Assembly (NCBI RefSeq): GCF_018678075.1
Contig: NZ_JAHHIR010000033.1
Coordinates: 1-64,000, forward strand
DNA: 64,000 bases
From: Epibacterium ulvae
GTDB lineage: Bacteria; Pseudomonadota; Alphaproteobacteria; Rhodobacterales; Rhodobacteraceae
Direction: 5' to 3'
Shown here: piece by piece, positions 1-8,981 of the stretch
Numbering within the stretch: the first letter of the stretch is position 1
Layout: each line of letters starts with the position of its first letter
Position numbers and translations under genes: made by a program
Notes under the pieces: generated by a model
Database searches by the model: none
Seen by the model: only the letters and a program-made list of their open reading frames with translations
What the model was told of the DNA's origin: nothing

Positions 1-86
1 ACATGTAAAAGAGGACGACTGAGAATTCCAAGACCAGAGGCCAAAAACAAGACCGTTGCGCAAAATCTTCCTGCGCCACCGCCTCA

Positions 87-236
87 GTCTTTATCCAAAT
101 GCCCCTGTCTCTCCAGAGCGTCCCTCAGTCTTTCCTAAGCGTCACCCCAGTCTATCCTGAGCGTCAAAGCCGTCTTTCCGACCCGTCACAACCGTCTCTC
201 CGGTGTGTCCCGCAGCGTCTCCGCCGCGCCCCGTAG
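87..236. repeat. Degenerate 21-22 bp tandem repeat
   Basis: About six to seven imperfect direct copies lie head to tail, starting near 87, 107, 128, 150, 172, 194 and 215. Most begin GTCTNTCC and carry CGTC or a close variant about 12 bases in. The unit length alternates between 21 and 22 bases, so the array does not keep one reading frame and is unlikely to be coding. The last copy is the most diverged. No flanking gene is seen upstream within the window, so its role is unknown. Confidence 0.6.
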
Positions 237-575
237 CGCCTCAGCGCCGCCGGTGAAGGGGGTTCTAGTCCCAACCCAATATACCCGCAACCCCTAAATC
301 ACAAAAACATAAAAGAAATCACACAAAACATAAAAAAATAAACAACATCAATGACTTAACCGTAATAAGTTTCGCAGAAATACACAAAACCAACAGGCCA
401 AACCACCGTGAGGCCAAACCAACGAAACCCCCAAATCACCGAAGAACAACATAAAACAAACATACCAACATACTTATCCACAAAACAGACGGGAAAGCGC
501 AGGAATCAAACCAAACGCCCGAGTCAAAAAGCGTCCAATCCGGTCAGCATCGGCAAAGGACTGCGGAATCGCCCT
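237..575. other. Gene-free stretch, A-rich
   Basis: No convincing gene is seen here. The part around 290-480 is strikingly A-rich on the given strand compared with the GC-rich genes around it. It lies downstream of the stop codon of the LysR gene that reads away from it. No clear terminator with a U tract was found. Confidence 0.5.
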
Positions 576-1475
576 CTACTCCTCGCCCCCTACGTCTTTG
601 CCTCCTTGGAATTGATGACGGTGAGCTCGAAACCAGGGGATCAATGTCTCTTTCAGGGCGACGACCTTTGGATTGCGCTGGAGGTCTCGGTGATTCAACA
701 ACCAGACCGGCGCATAGGGCGTGGCCGGAAGATCGGGCAGCCGCACGATGCCATCTGTTATATGCCCTAGGTACAAAGGCATCCGTAACACGCCCATGCC
801 AGCACGTGCCGCCGCGACGAGCGTGCTCATGTCATCAAAGCGGGCGCGGATGCGGATGTTGGGGTGCACAGCCTGCGCGATTTCAGGGACATTTGGTTGA
901 TGGGCGAACAAGAGCCACTCTATCGGAGCTTCGGGATTGTCAGACGCGGCCTGGGCGATCTCGGGCGTGGCAAAAAATGCGCTGCGCTGATCGCACAGCC
1001 GACGCCCGACCAGTGCGCTTTGTGGTTCGTGGCTGATACGCAGGGCAAGGTCGGCCTCGCGGCGGCTGAGGTCCAAGATGTCATAGCTCGCCTTCACCGT
1101 CAGATCGATATCCGAGTAACGGGCCGTGAAATCGGCAAGGACGGGGGCGAGATGGGACTGGATCAGCAATTGCGGCGCCGTAAAGGTGAGCGGGCCGGCG
1201 AGATCGGGTTGTTTTCCCGCCAGGCGTCGCATCAGGCTGAGCTCTTCTTGCTCCATCCGTTCTGCGGTGCGTGCAATCTCATGCGCTTCGGGCAAGGGCA
1301 CATAGCCATCGGGGTGGCGCTCAAACAGGGGGTGACCGATTGCATCCTCGGCGCGTTGGATCCGGCGTGCGACTGTTGTGTAGTTCAGGCCGAGACGCGC
1401 CCCCGCTTTGGAGAGGCTGCCAGATTGCACCAGTGCCAGGATGGATCGGATATCGTCCCAATTGAGATGTGCCAT
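576..1475 (-). CDS. LysR-family transcriptional regulator
   Basis: A 299-residue protein of the usual LysR length. The N-terminal winged helix-turn-helix (about residues 5-65) has the family pattern of a hydrophobic first helix, a GSLSKAGARLGLN turn region and a VARRIQRAE recognition helix. The remainder reads as a two-lobed effector-binding domain. It starts with ATG and is divergent from the small DUF1330 gene at 1601, with a 125-base shared upstream region holding inverted repeats. That suggests it controls itself and perhaps that neighbour (inference). The effector cannot be read from sequence. Confidence 0.9.
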   Translation of the reverse strand: MAHLNWDDIRSILALVQSGSLSKAGARLGLNYTTVARRIQRAEDAIGHPLFERHPDGYVPLPEAHEIARTAERMEQEELSLMRRLAGKQPDLAGPLTFTAPQLLIQSHLAPVLADFTARYSDIDLTVKASYDILDLSRREADLALRISHEPQSALVGRRLCDQRSAFFATPEIAQAASDNPEAPIEWLLFAHQPNVPEIAQAVHPNIRIRARFDDMSTLVAAARAGMGVLRMPLYLGHITDGIVRLPDLPATPYAPVWLLNHRDLQRNPKVVALKETLIPWFRAHRHQFQGGKDVGGEE

Positions 1476-1500
1476 GCAAATTTCCAGTTATCAAAACACT

Positions 1501-1553
1501 CCACATGCACAAACGCACAAATGATCTGCGAAATCACGTATTTTCGCATGTGG
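1501..1553. promoter_or_regulatory. Nested inverted repeats, candidate LysR operator
   Basis: Outer arms 1501-1508 (CCACATGC) and 1546-1553 (GCATGTGG) are exact inverse complements. Inner arms 1527-1533 (TGCGAAA) and 1542-1548 (TTTCGCA) also pair exactly across an 8-base spacer. The whole lies between the divergent LysR and DUF1330 genes, where LysR regulators usually bind. Binding itself is inferred. Confidence 0.45.
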
Positions 1554-1600
1554 CTGCCTTGGGTCATAGAGAATGCATCTTTCATACGCGGAGTTATCCA

Positions 1601-1879
1601 ATGGCCTTTGCTTACGTAAACCTGATCGTCACCAACCCTGAAAGCTTTGCAGCTTATCGTGAAAAAGCAGGCGAAGCTCTCGCCCGTCACGGTGGCAAAG
1701 TTGCCGCTGCATCGCCAAACCAGACCGTTCTGGAAGGCGAAGCAGAAACAGGTCTGGGCGTGATCCTGGATTTTGAAACGGTTGAAGGCGCAAAAGCATG
1801 GATTGCTGACCCTGATCTGGCCGATGTGCATGCGCTGCGCACCGGTGCCGGCAGCAGCACCATCACCTTGATCGGTTAA
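1601..1879 (+). CDS. DUF1330 family small protein
   Basis: A 92-residue protein that reads as a ferredoxin-like alpha/beta DUF1330 domain: an N-terminal strand (FAYVNLIVTNPESFAAY), a conserved glycine-rich middle (ARHGGKVAA), and a C-terminal part containing VILDFETVEGAKAWI. The ATG at 1601 is chosen because the domain begins there and a weak GCGGAG ribosome site precedes it; an upstream in-frame extension to 1469 does not look like protein. No catalytic role is established for the family. It is divergent from the LysR gene at 576-1475 and may be its target. Confidence 0.8.
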   Translation: MAFAYVNLIVTNPESFAAYREKAGEALARHGGKVAAASPNQTVLEGEAETGLGVILDFETVEGAKAWIADPDLADVHALRTGAGSSTITLIG

Positions 1880-1946
1880 CTGGCCACAGCAGGCGGCTCC
1901 CGCCCGCTGCACCAGTTTTGAAAAACTGCCCCATCCGTTGGGCCAA

Positions 1947-1975
1947 GCGGCGCGCTCCCGAAGGGAGCGCGCCGC
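1947..1975. terminator. Perfect 13-bp GC hairpin at a convergent junction
   Basis: Arms 1947-1959 and 1963-1975 are exact inverse complements with a 3-base loop. It lies between the convergent DUF1330 gene and fdsA. There is no U tract, so the terminator role is inferred from position only. Confidence 0.5.
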
Positions 1976-2090
1976 CGGTCGTTTTGAGCTCTGCCCAAAA
2001 CGAAATCCCTCATCGCACGGCCTGCACTCTAGAACGCCCTTCGGGCACCCACGACCGCGCCGCGCGTCAGCGTGGCGCTACGAGAGGAAA

Positions 2091-2120
2091 CGGGCGCGCA
2101 GACAAGTGTCTGCGCGCCCG
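2091..2120. terminator. Perfect 14-bp GC hairpin downstream of fdsA
   Basis: Arms 2091-2104 and 2107-2120 are exact inverse complements. It is the second strong hairpin in the 267-base gap between the convergent DUF1330 gene and fdsA, 27 bases past the fdsA stop. No U tract follows on either strand. Confidence 0.5.
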
Positions 2121-2146
2121 CCCTACCCGTGAATTTCAGAAAACAC

Positions 2147-4921
2147 CTATTCTGCGGCGATCTGGTCATGCACTTTCTCGACCCGGACTGCCGCAAACTT
2201 GAACTCTGGGATTTTCCCGTATGGATCCAGCGCCGGATTGGTCAGGATATTGGCCGCCGCTTCGACATAGGCAAAGGGTACAAACACCATATCCTCTGCC
2301 ACAGCACGGTCTGCCCGCGCCATAATCTCTATCGTGCCGCGTCGGGTCGACAGGCGGACACGCTCACCGGGCGCAACACCCAGCGCGCGCAGGGTTTTGG
2401 GGTGAAGTGAGCAGTTAGCTTCTGGCTCCACCGCATCCAGTACCCGCGAGCGTCGTGTCATGGAGCCCGTGTGCCAATGTTCCAACTGGCGCCCAGTGGT
2501 CATCACCATCGGGAACTCTGCATCCGGTGCTTCGTCCGGTGCAATCACGCTGGCGGGCGTGAACCTCGCCACACCGCCCTCGCGCGGGAACCCGTCGCCA
2601 AAGACGATGGATTGCCCCATATCGTCCTCATCCAGCGCAGGATAGGTCACGGTCTGGGTCTCCAGCCGCGCCCAAGTGATGTTGTCGAGCGACGGCATGG
2701 TGCGCGCCATCTCGTCATAAACCTCGGACACCGCGTGGTAGGTCCAGGGCAGACCGATCCGCTTGGCAAGCTCTATCGTGATCGACCAATCCTCACGCGC
2801 TTCACCGGGAGGCGCCACAGCCGGGCGCACCCGCTGGACCTGGCGGTTGGTATTGGTGACCGTGCCGTCCTTTTCATAGAGAGCAGAGGCCGGCAGGATG
2901 ATATCGGCGTAGTTCGCGGTTTCCGTGAGGAAGATGTCCTGCACCACCATCAGGTCCAGATTGGCAAAGGCCGCACGGGCGTGATCGGCGTCGGGATCCG
3001 ACATCGCCGGGTTCTCACCCATGATATACATGCCGCGGATCTTACCCGCGTAGGCTTCATCGACAATCTCGGTCACGGTGAGGCCTTTTTCAGCCGAGAA
3101 GTCTTCGCTGCCCCATAGATCGGTAAAGCTCTTTCGAACCTCATCCGATGTCACTGTTTGGTAGTCGGGCAAGAACATCGGGATCAGCCCCGCATCCGAG
3201 GCACCTTGCACATTATTCTGTCCCCGCAGCGGGTGCAGACCTGTGCCCGGGCGCCCAACATTGCCGGTCATCAGCGCCAGCGAAATCAGGCAGCGGGAAT
3301 TATCTGTGCCGTGAATATGCTGGCTGACGCCCATGCCCCAGAAAATCATCCCCGCATCCGCAGTGGCAAACAGGCGCGCAACTCGGCGCAGCTGTTCGGC
3401 GGAGACACCGCAGATCTCGCTCATTGCTTCGGGGGAGAACTGGCGCAGGTGATCTTTTTCCGCCTGCCAGTTTTCGGTCCAGCGGTGGATATATTGGCTG
3501 TCATAAAGCTCTTCTTCGACGATCACATGCATGATCGCGTTCAGCATCGCCACATCGGCGCCGGGACGGAATTGCAGCATTTCGTCGGCAAAGCGGCGTA
3601 GGCCCACGCCGCGCGGGTCCATCACGATCAGCTTGCCGCCGCGTTTGGTGAACTGTTTGAAATAGGTCGCCGCGACCGGATGGTTTTCAATCGGGTTGGC
3701 CCCGATGATGATCGCCACATCCGCATCCTTGATGTCATTAAAGCTGGCCGTCACCCCGCCCGAGCCGATGTTTTCGATCAAAGCCGTCACAGAGGACGCG
3801 TGGCACAGTCGCGTGCAGTGATCCACATTGTTATGGCCAAAGCCTTGGCGGATGAATTTCTGAAACAGATAGGCCTCTTCGTTGGTGCATTTGGCCGAAC
3901 CAAAGCCTGCCACGGCTTTTGGGTCGTCTGCGCGCAGATCCATAAACCCTTTGGCCGCAAGATCGAGCGCCTCGTCCCAGGTGGCTTCGCGGAAATGTGT
4001 GTCCAGATTGCCGGGATCCACATTCAACCCTTTGGGCGGCGCATCTGCGCGGCGGATCAGCGGTTTGGTCAGACGGTGCGGGTGGTGGATATAGTCAAAG
4101 CCAAAGCGACCCTTGACGCACAGACGCCCTTCATTGGCGGGGCCGTTGATGCCCTCGACATATTTGACCTTGCCGTCTTTGACTTTCAGGCTGACCTTGC
4201 AGCCCACACCGCAGAACGGGCAGACGCTTTCGGTGACGCTGTCATAGTCTTTGCTGTCGCCGCGTTGATCGGCGTCCACCACAGTTGCGGGCAACAAGGC
4301 CCCGGTTGGGCAGGCCTGCACGCATTCACCGCAGGCCACACAGGATGACGCGCCCATGGGGTCGGCAATATCAAAGGTCGGATAGGCATCATGCCCCCGG
4401 CCCGCCATGCCGATCACATCATTGACCTGCACTTCACGACAGGCCCGAACACAGAGATTACACGAAATACAGGCGTCCAAATTGACGCTCATCGCGACAT
4501 GGCTGTCATCCAGCAGCGGGATACGGCCCTTGTCCAACGTGGGAAAGCGCGATTCCGAAACCCCGTTCAGATCCGCCATCTCCCACAAATGCGAGGACTT
4601 GTCGTGGGCATCCTCTTGTGCGGGCTGATCCGTGACCAGCAGTTCCATCACCATTTTGCGCGCGCCTTCCGCACGGGCGGAATTGGTGGTGACCACCATG
4701 CCCTCAGCCGGTTCGCGAATACAGGAGGCCGCCAGCGTGCGCTCTCCCTCGATCTCAACCATACAGGCGCGGCAATTGCCGTCGGGGCGATAGCCCGGTG
4801 CAGGTTTGTGACACAGATGCGGGATCTTTAGCCCGCGCCCATTGGCGACTTCCCAGATGGTCAGGCCGGCTTCGGCGGTGACCTCTTTCCCGTCCAGGGT
4901 GAAGGTAATGATCTCGGACAT
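2147..4921 (-). CDS. fdsA: NAD-dependent formate dehydrogenase, molybdenum/tungsten alpha subunit
   Basis: The 924-residue catalytic subunit oxidises formate to CO2 and passes electrons to the NAD-reducing subunit. Domains in order: an N-terminal 2Fe-2S ferredoxin domain (to about residue 80), a NuoG-like cysteine/histidine cluster region, two 4Fe-4S motifs (CISCNLCVRAC and CVACGECVQAC), the 4Fe-4S/Mo domain starting CPFCGVGC, then the molybdopterin oxidoreductase and dinucleotide-binding domains. Cys373 in HCTRLCHASS is where selenocysteine sits in E. coli FdhF, so this is the cysteine form. It starts with ATG 3 bases after the FdsGB stop, showing one operon. fdsC/fdhD and fdsD, which often follow, are not present downstream. 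Confidence 0.95.
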   Translation of the reverse strand: MSEIITFTLDGKEVTAEAGLTIWEVANGRGLKIPHLCHKPAPGYRPDGNCRACMVEIEGERTLAASCIREPAEGMVVTTNSARAEGARKMVMELLVTDQPAQEDAHDKSSHLWEMADLNGVSESRFPTLDKGRIPLLDDSHVAMSVNLDACISCNLCVRACREVQVNDVIGMAGRGHDAYPTFDIADPMGASSCVACGECVQACPTGALLPATVVDADQRGDSKDYDSVTESVCPFCGVGCKVSLKVKDGKVKYVEGINGPANEGRLCVKGRFGFDYIHHPHRLTKPLIRRADAPPKGLNVDPGNLDTHFREATWDEALDLAAKGFMDLRADDPKAVAGFGSAKCTNEEAYLFQKFIRQGFGHNNVDHCTRLCHASSVTALIENIGSGGVTASFNDIKDADVAIIIGANPIENHPVAATYFKQFTKRGGKLIVMDPRGVGLRRFADEMLQFRPGADVAMLNAIMHVIVEEELYDSQYIHRWTENWQAEKDHLRQFSPEAMSEICGVSAEQLRRVARLFATADAGMIFWGMGVSQHIHGTDNSRCLISLALMTGNVGRPGTGLHPLRGQNNVQGASDAGLIPMFLPDYQTVTSDEVRKSFTDLWGSEDFSAEKGLTVTEIVDEAYAGKIRGMYIMGENPAMSDPDADHARAAFANLDLMVVQDIFLTETANYADIILPASALYEKDGTVTNTNRQVQRVRPAVAPPGEAREDWSITIELAKRIGLPWTYHAVSEVYDEMARTMPSLDNITWARLETQTVTYPALDEDDMGQSIVFGDGFPREGGVARFTPASVIAPDEAPDAEFPMVMTTGRQLEHWHTGSMTRRSRVLDAVEPEANCSLHPKTLRALGVAPGERVRLSTRRGTIEIMARADRAVAEDMVFVPFAYVEAAANILTNPALDPYGKIPEFKFAAVRVEKVHDQIAAE

Positions 4922-4924
4922 CGT

Positions 4925-6613
4925 TTAAACCTCCTCGGGGAAATGTTTGATCGTCAGGCGAATGGGGTTCGGCGCGGCTTGGCCCAGACCGCAGATGGAG
5001 GCGTCAATCATCACGGTGCTCAACTCCTCCAGCAGATCTTGGTTCCAGGTCTCGGCCTGCATCAGCTTGACCGCTTTTTCACAACCCACCCGGCAAGGGG
5101 TGCATTGGCCGCAGCTCTCATCTTCAAAAAACCGCAGCATATTGAGCGCGGCGTCGCGGGCGCTGTCGTGTTCGGACAGAACAACAACCGCCGCCGAACC
5201 GATAAAGGTGCCATGGGGTTGCAGCGTGTCGAAATCGAGCGGGATGTCATTCATATGGGCCGGCAACAGACCAGAGGACGGACCGCCCGGCTGATAAGCC
5301 TTGAACACATGGCCGTCCAACATACCGCCGGCAGCCTCGATCACATCGAGGATGGTTGACCCGGCAGGCAGCAGATGCACGCCCGGCTGTTTGACCCGAC
5401 CAGAGACCGAATAAGAACGCAGCCCGGTGCGACCGTTCTTTTCAACCGTGTTCAGACATTCCGGCCCTTCGCGGTTGATCTTGGCGACCCAATACAGCGT
5501 CTCGACATTGTGAACCAAGGTTGGACGGCCAAAGATGCCGACCTGCGCCACAAACGGCGGGCGATGGCGGGGCTCGCCGCGCTTGCCCTCGATGCTTTCA
5601 ATCATCGCGCTTTCTTCGCCACAGATATAGGCCCCTGCCCCACGGCGCAGATCGATGTAACCGGGTGCGACCAGACCTGTGGTTTCCAGCGCGGCAATTT
5701 CACGGCGCAAAATTTCCAGCACCGCCGGATATTCATCACGCATATAGATAAAGGCTTTTTCCGCCTCTACCGCCCAAGCGGCGATCAGCATCCCTTCGAG
5801 GAAGAGATGCGGTGTACGCTCCAGGTAATAGCGGTCTTTGAAGGTGCCCGGCTCGCCCTCGTCGCCGTTCACCGCAAGATAGCGCGGGCCGTCGTTCATC
5901 CGAACAAAGCCCCATTTCTTGCCCGACGGGAAGCCCGCCCCGCCAAGTCCGCGCAGGCCAGCGGTCAGCACTTTGTCCTGAACCGCTTCCCAGTCTCCAT
6001 CCGCGCGCAGCGCTTTCAACGTGTCATAGCCACCACCTGCGACATAGGCGTCATAGGTTTCATAGTCGGGCACATGGGCGTGGGTGTCACCGGCGGCAAT
6101 CGCCGCCTCGACCTTTTCCACGGTGGCGTGGTCAATATGGTTGTGGCCGATCTCCAACACCGGGGCCGTATCACAACGGCCCATGCAAGGCGCGCGCAGC
6201 ACCCGGACGTCGGCCGGATCCATGCCCTGTTCCAACGCGGATTTCAGCTGTTCGGCACCGGCAAGCTCACACGACAGGCTGTCACACACCCGAATAGTCA
6301 GCGCAGGCGGCGGCACCTCCCCTTCGCGCACCACATCAAAATGGGCGTAGAAACTGGCGACCTCATAAACCTCGGCCTGCCCGACGCGCATCACCTCCGC
6401 AAGAGCGCGCATATGGGCGGCGCTCAGATGACCGTAAGCGTCTTGGATCAGATGTAGGAATTCGATCAGAAGATCCCGGTCACGGCGCCGATCGCCAAGC
6501 AGCGCAAGAACCTCGGAATGGGCCTGGTCATCCAATTGACGACCCTTAGGGGTTTTACGCCCTTTGCCACGGGCGGATTTCCAAACGCCTTTGTCCTGAT
6601 CCAATGGTGCCAC
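4925..6613 (-). CDS. Formate dehydrogenase, fused gamma-beta (NuoE-NuoF-like) subunit
   Basis: A 562-residue diaphorase part that moves electrons from FdsA to NAD. Residues 30-165 are a NuoE/FdsG-like 2Fe-2S domain with Cys110, Cys115, Cys143 and Cys147. From about 200 on it is a NuoF/FdsB-like domain with the FMN/NAD glycine-rich motif GLRGLGGAGFPSG, the GDEGEPGTFKDR motif, and a C-terminal 4Fe-4S site (Cys501, 504, 507 and Cys541). In many species FdsG and FdsB are separate genes, so this is a fusion. The start is GTG at 6613, supported by AGGAGG five bases upstream. It is followed directly by fdsA. Confidence 0.93.
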   Translation of the reverse strand: MAPLDQDKGVWKSARGKGRKTPKGRQLDDQAHSEVLALLGDRRRDRDLLIEFLHLIQDAYGHLSAAHMRALAEVMRVGQAEVYEVASFYAHFDVVREGEVPPPALTIRVCDSLSCELAGAEQLKSALEQGMDPADVRVLRAPCMGRCDTAPVLEIGHNHIDHATVEKVEAAIAAGDTHAHVPDYETYDAYVAGGGYDTLKALRADGDWEAVQDKVLTAGLRGLGGAGFPSGKKWGFVRMNDGPRYLAVNGDEGEPGTFKDRYYLERTPHLFLEGMLIAAWAVEAEKAFIYMRDEYPAVLEILRREIAALETTGLVAPGYIDLRRGAGAYICGEESAMIESIEGKRGEPRHRPPFVAQVGIFGRPTLVHNVETLYWVAKINREGPECLNTVEKNGRTGLRSYSVSGRVKQPGVHLLPAGSTILDVIEAAGGMLDGHVFKAYQPGGPSSGLLPAHMNDIPLDFDTLQPHGTFIGSAAVVVLSEHDSARDAALNMLRFFEDESCGQCTPCRVGCEKAVKLMQAETWNQDLLEELSTVMIDASICGLGQAAPNPIRLTIKHFPEEV

Positions 6614-6710
6614 AAGCGCCTCCTGATACTACGGTGCCTTTATCAGGAAATGTCATCACCAAATCAGATCGTCAAATCGCTAATGTGAATTACACGATAA
6701 GGTTTCGTGA

Positions 6711-7595
6711 TCAAGCAAGGCTCTCGATGGCCGCGCGCAGGACTTTTACGGTGGTCAGATCCGGCGTGCGGTGCAATGTCGCCAGACAAATGGGACGCGT
6801 CGGCTCCGGATCCACCAACCGCAAGACACGCGTGCCTTCGATGGGGCCCAAGGCCTCAACCAAGGCGCGCGGCAGGATCGTCGCAACCGAGCCTTCGCGC
6901 GCCATGATCATCGCCGACATAAAGCCGCTGGATTCGGACATGACGGTGGGCCGTATCCCCTGCTCCTCCAACAGCCGATCGAGGATCCGCCGGTTCTGCA
7001 TCTGAGGCTCCAACAGGCTCAGCGGCAGCGGTTCCAGCTCGACCCAGGAGATGGTATCTTTGAAATCGCGCACCATGGCTTCGGGCGCCATCAGCACATA
7101 GCCTTCGTCATAAAGCGAAAGCACATCCACCAACTCGCGACCAATGCTGTCGGCATAGGTGATGCCCGCATCCAGTGAACCATCGTAAAGCTGCTGCTGG
7201 ATGGCTTGGGCGTTTGTCACCTCAAGCCGTGTCAACAAACGGGGATGGGTTTCATGGAGCGCATTCACCACCTTGGCGGCAAAGGCCGTCGCCGTGGGCA
7301 CCACCCCAATGGTCAAGACACCGGTTACCTGCCCCTTGAAGGCAGAGATTTCCTGTTCAAGCGCGCGCGATTCATCCAGCAGACGCCGTGCGCGGCGCAC
7401 GATCATCTCGCCCTCTTCGGTCAAACCTTGAAAGCGATTGCCGCGCCGCACCAAAGACAGCCCCAAGCGTTCCTCAAGATTGCGAATACGCATCGAGAAC
7501 GCAGGCTGAGACATATTGCACTCCTGCGCGGCCCGCGCGAAATGGCGATGTCGTGCCAGAGCCGACAAAATGCTGAGGTCGCGCAGTTCAATCAT
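6711..7595 (-). CDS. LysR-family regulator, probable formate dehydrogenase regulator
   Basis: A 294-residue LysR protein. The N-terminal helix-turn-helix has the family pattern ARHRHFARAAQECNMSQPAFS followed by IRNLEERLG; a two-lobed inducer domain follows. ATG at 7595 is preferred over an in-frame GTG at 7628 because the domain normally starts within a few residues of this methionine. It is transcribed in the same direction as the fds genes and ends 97 bases before them. An imperfect GTG-N5-CAC dyad at 6685-6695 lies in that gap and could be its site. A role like FdsR is inferred from neighbourhood alone. Confidence 0.87.
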   Translation of the reverse strand: MIELRDLSILSALARHRHFARAAQECNMSQPAFSMRIRNLEERLGLSLVRRGNRFQGLTEEGEMIVRRARRLLDESRALEQEISAFKGQVTGVLTIGVVPTATAFAAKVVNALHETHPRLLTRLEVTNAQAIQQQLYDGSLDAGITYADSIGRELVDVLSLYDEGYVLMAPEAMVRDFKDTISWVELEPLPLSLLEPQMQNRRILDRLLEEQGIRPTVMSESSGFMSAMIMAREGSVATILPRALVEALGPIEGTRVLRLVDPEPTRPICLATLHRTPDLTTVKVLRAAIESLA

Positions 7596-7688
7596 ATCAC
7601 AGACAGTGCCCACATTCCGTTGGAGCACCCATTGTGTCCGAATTCCACGCGGTTGGCACGCCCAAAAGCGTACCAGACCCTTTGTGGT

Positions 7689-8210
7689 CTACCGCCGTGC
7701 TGCGATGTCGCGCACGGTGTCTTCAAAGGCGCTGGTCAAACGGTTCAAAACCGACTGAGACGCGTCCAGCTCGCCGCTGAAGCCACCAAACTCCAACAGT
7801 GCTGAAATCAACTGCTCGCGCCGGTTCGCAGACAGCTCATCCGTCAACTTCACGCCGTCAGGTGTAGTGGCATAGCTTACCCCAGTCCGTCCGGACCCGG
7901 ATTTGCTGATCAGTCCAGCCGCTGCAAGTTTGCGCAACGAATACTGAATATTGGGAATGTCATCCCGGTTGGTGAGCCGCGCCAGCTCTTTGATTGATTT
8001 TGGGCGGTCATGCATGCGGATAATGCGCAGCAAAGCCCCCTCAGCACCCGACAAAGGCGTTTCACTTGCAAAAGCGACGCTTTGCTGCTGCCAGCGATCC
8101 AAGCCATTATAGGCGCGAATGAGCGCCAACTCGAACTCGTTCAATGATGCTTCGACAGTCTCTTGGGCGGTCACGGATTGTAATGTCTTAAGTGTATGAT
8201 CGTCAGTCAT
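7689..8210 (-). CDS. MarR-like winged-helix regulator
   Basis: A 173-residue protein. The segment IKELARLTNRDDIPNIQYSLRKLAAAGLI is a winged helix-turn-helix of the MarR type, followed by a wing with SGRTGVSYATTPDGVKL. The N-terminal pattern EFELALIRAYNGLDRW resembles the COG5631 group of MarR-related proteins. ATG at 8210 is chosen, but ATG at 8261 (190 residues) is possible; a TTG at 8297 lies inside a promoter-like palindrome and is unlikely. It follows the same direction as the fds locus but is separated by its own upstream site, so it is probably autoregulated (inference). Confidence 0.75.
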   Translation of the reverse strand: MTDDHTLKTLQSVTAQETVEASLNEFELALIRAYNGLDRWQQQSVAFASETPLSGAEGALLRIIRMHDRPKSIKELARLTNRDDIPNIQYSLRKLAAAGLISKSGSGRTGVSYATTPDGVKLTDELSANRREQLISALLEFGGFSGELDASQSVLNRLTSAFEDTVRDIAARR

Positions 8211-8282
8211 GGCAATAGAGTTCAAGAAAACTTCTCCAAGGGATGGATCTATCTGCCCCATAGGCCGCCGCAGCAAACAGGA

Positions 8283-8326
8283 CAAATTCGCATGCAAATT
8301 TGCGTTGTATTGCGACGCGATGTCAA
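8283..8326 (-). promoter_or_regulatory. Candidate promoter with overlapping palindromic operator for the MarR-like gene
   Basis: On the minus strand a perfect TTGACA (8326-8321) is followed after 18 bases by CAAATT, a weak -10. The -10 falls in a 20-base near-perfect palindrome (8283-8302, one mismatched pair, centred on GCATGC). A palindrome over the -10 and start point is the usual layout of a MarR autoregulatory operator. The element is seen; the function is inferred. Confidence 0.45.
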
Positions 8327-8981
8327 CTTACTAGTTGTAGATAGGCGTCTTGCAAACGTTGTATGCGCCTCTTGCGGTATCGTGTGACCGAAATGTTGTT
8401 CGGACAATCGAATCACACCAGCTTTGGTTTATTCAAATCCAAGAGCCCTGCGAAACCTCAAAGAGCGATGGGTATCGCAGGCGTGGAATTCATCAAAGTT
8501 TCCTTAAATCACAACACTTGAGCGCTGAAATCACGCCAAAAATTGCACAGCATTGATTTTTGCTGCCTTTTTAGATCGTAAAGTCACCTAATCACTCGCC
8601 CGCAGATTAAGGAAAAAGAAAACATTCCCCCCTCTTAATGACTGCCATATAGCGCATCATCTTGGGTTCAAAATGCTCCAATTCATTCACGAAAAATTTG
8701 ATTTTGCCGCTCGAATTGTAGCCGCGTTTTGCTCCCACAGGCTGCACCACAACGTTTCGGCATCAAAAACCCGTCCAGATCGTAAAAACGAGTGGTGCCC
8801 CCAAAAATTCCTCAGCGCTTCACTGCTTATCTTAGGTTTAAATGAGTGGGATCGCGCCGTACCCGCAGGCGGAAGAAACGACAGAATATCTTGCCGATTA
8901 TGGCTCAGATGATCTCCTCCAGCATCTCAGATTCTCACTCACAACGGTCTGCACAGACCAACGCTAGAAAGTACGACCACC
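8327..8981. other. Gene-free stretch between regulator and chemoreceptor
   Basis: About 650 bases with lower GC than the surroundings. Short open frames exist but have no domain-like composition, no convincing ribosome sites and no reading-frame bias, so none is called. It must hold the promoter of the chemoreceptor gene at 8982; no clear -35/-10 pair was identified for it. Confidence 0.45.

Noticed and set aside
408-770. Open frame on the plus strand overlapping the LysR gene end
   Set aside because: It runs antisense to the clear LysR gene and has no domain-like sequence.
8673-8912. Open frame of 79 codons before the chemoreceptor gene
   Set aside because: No ribosome site, no recognisable domain, cysteine- and arginine-rich random-looking composition.
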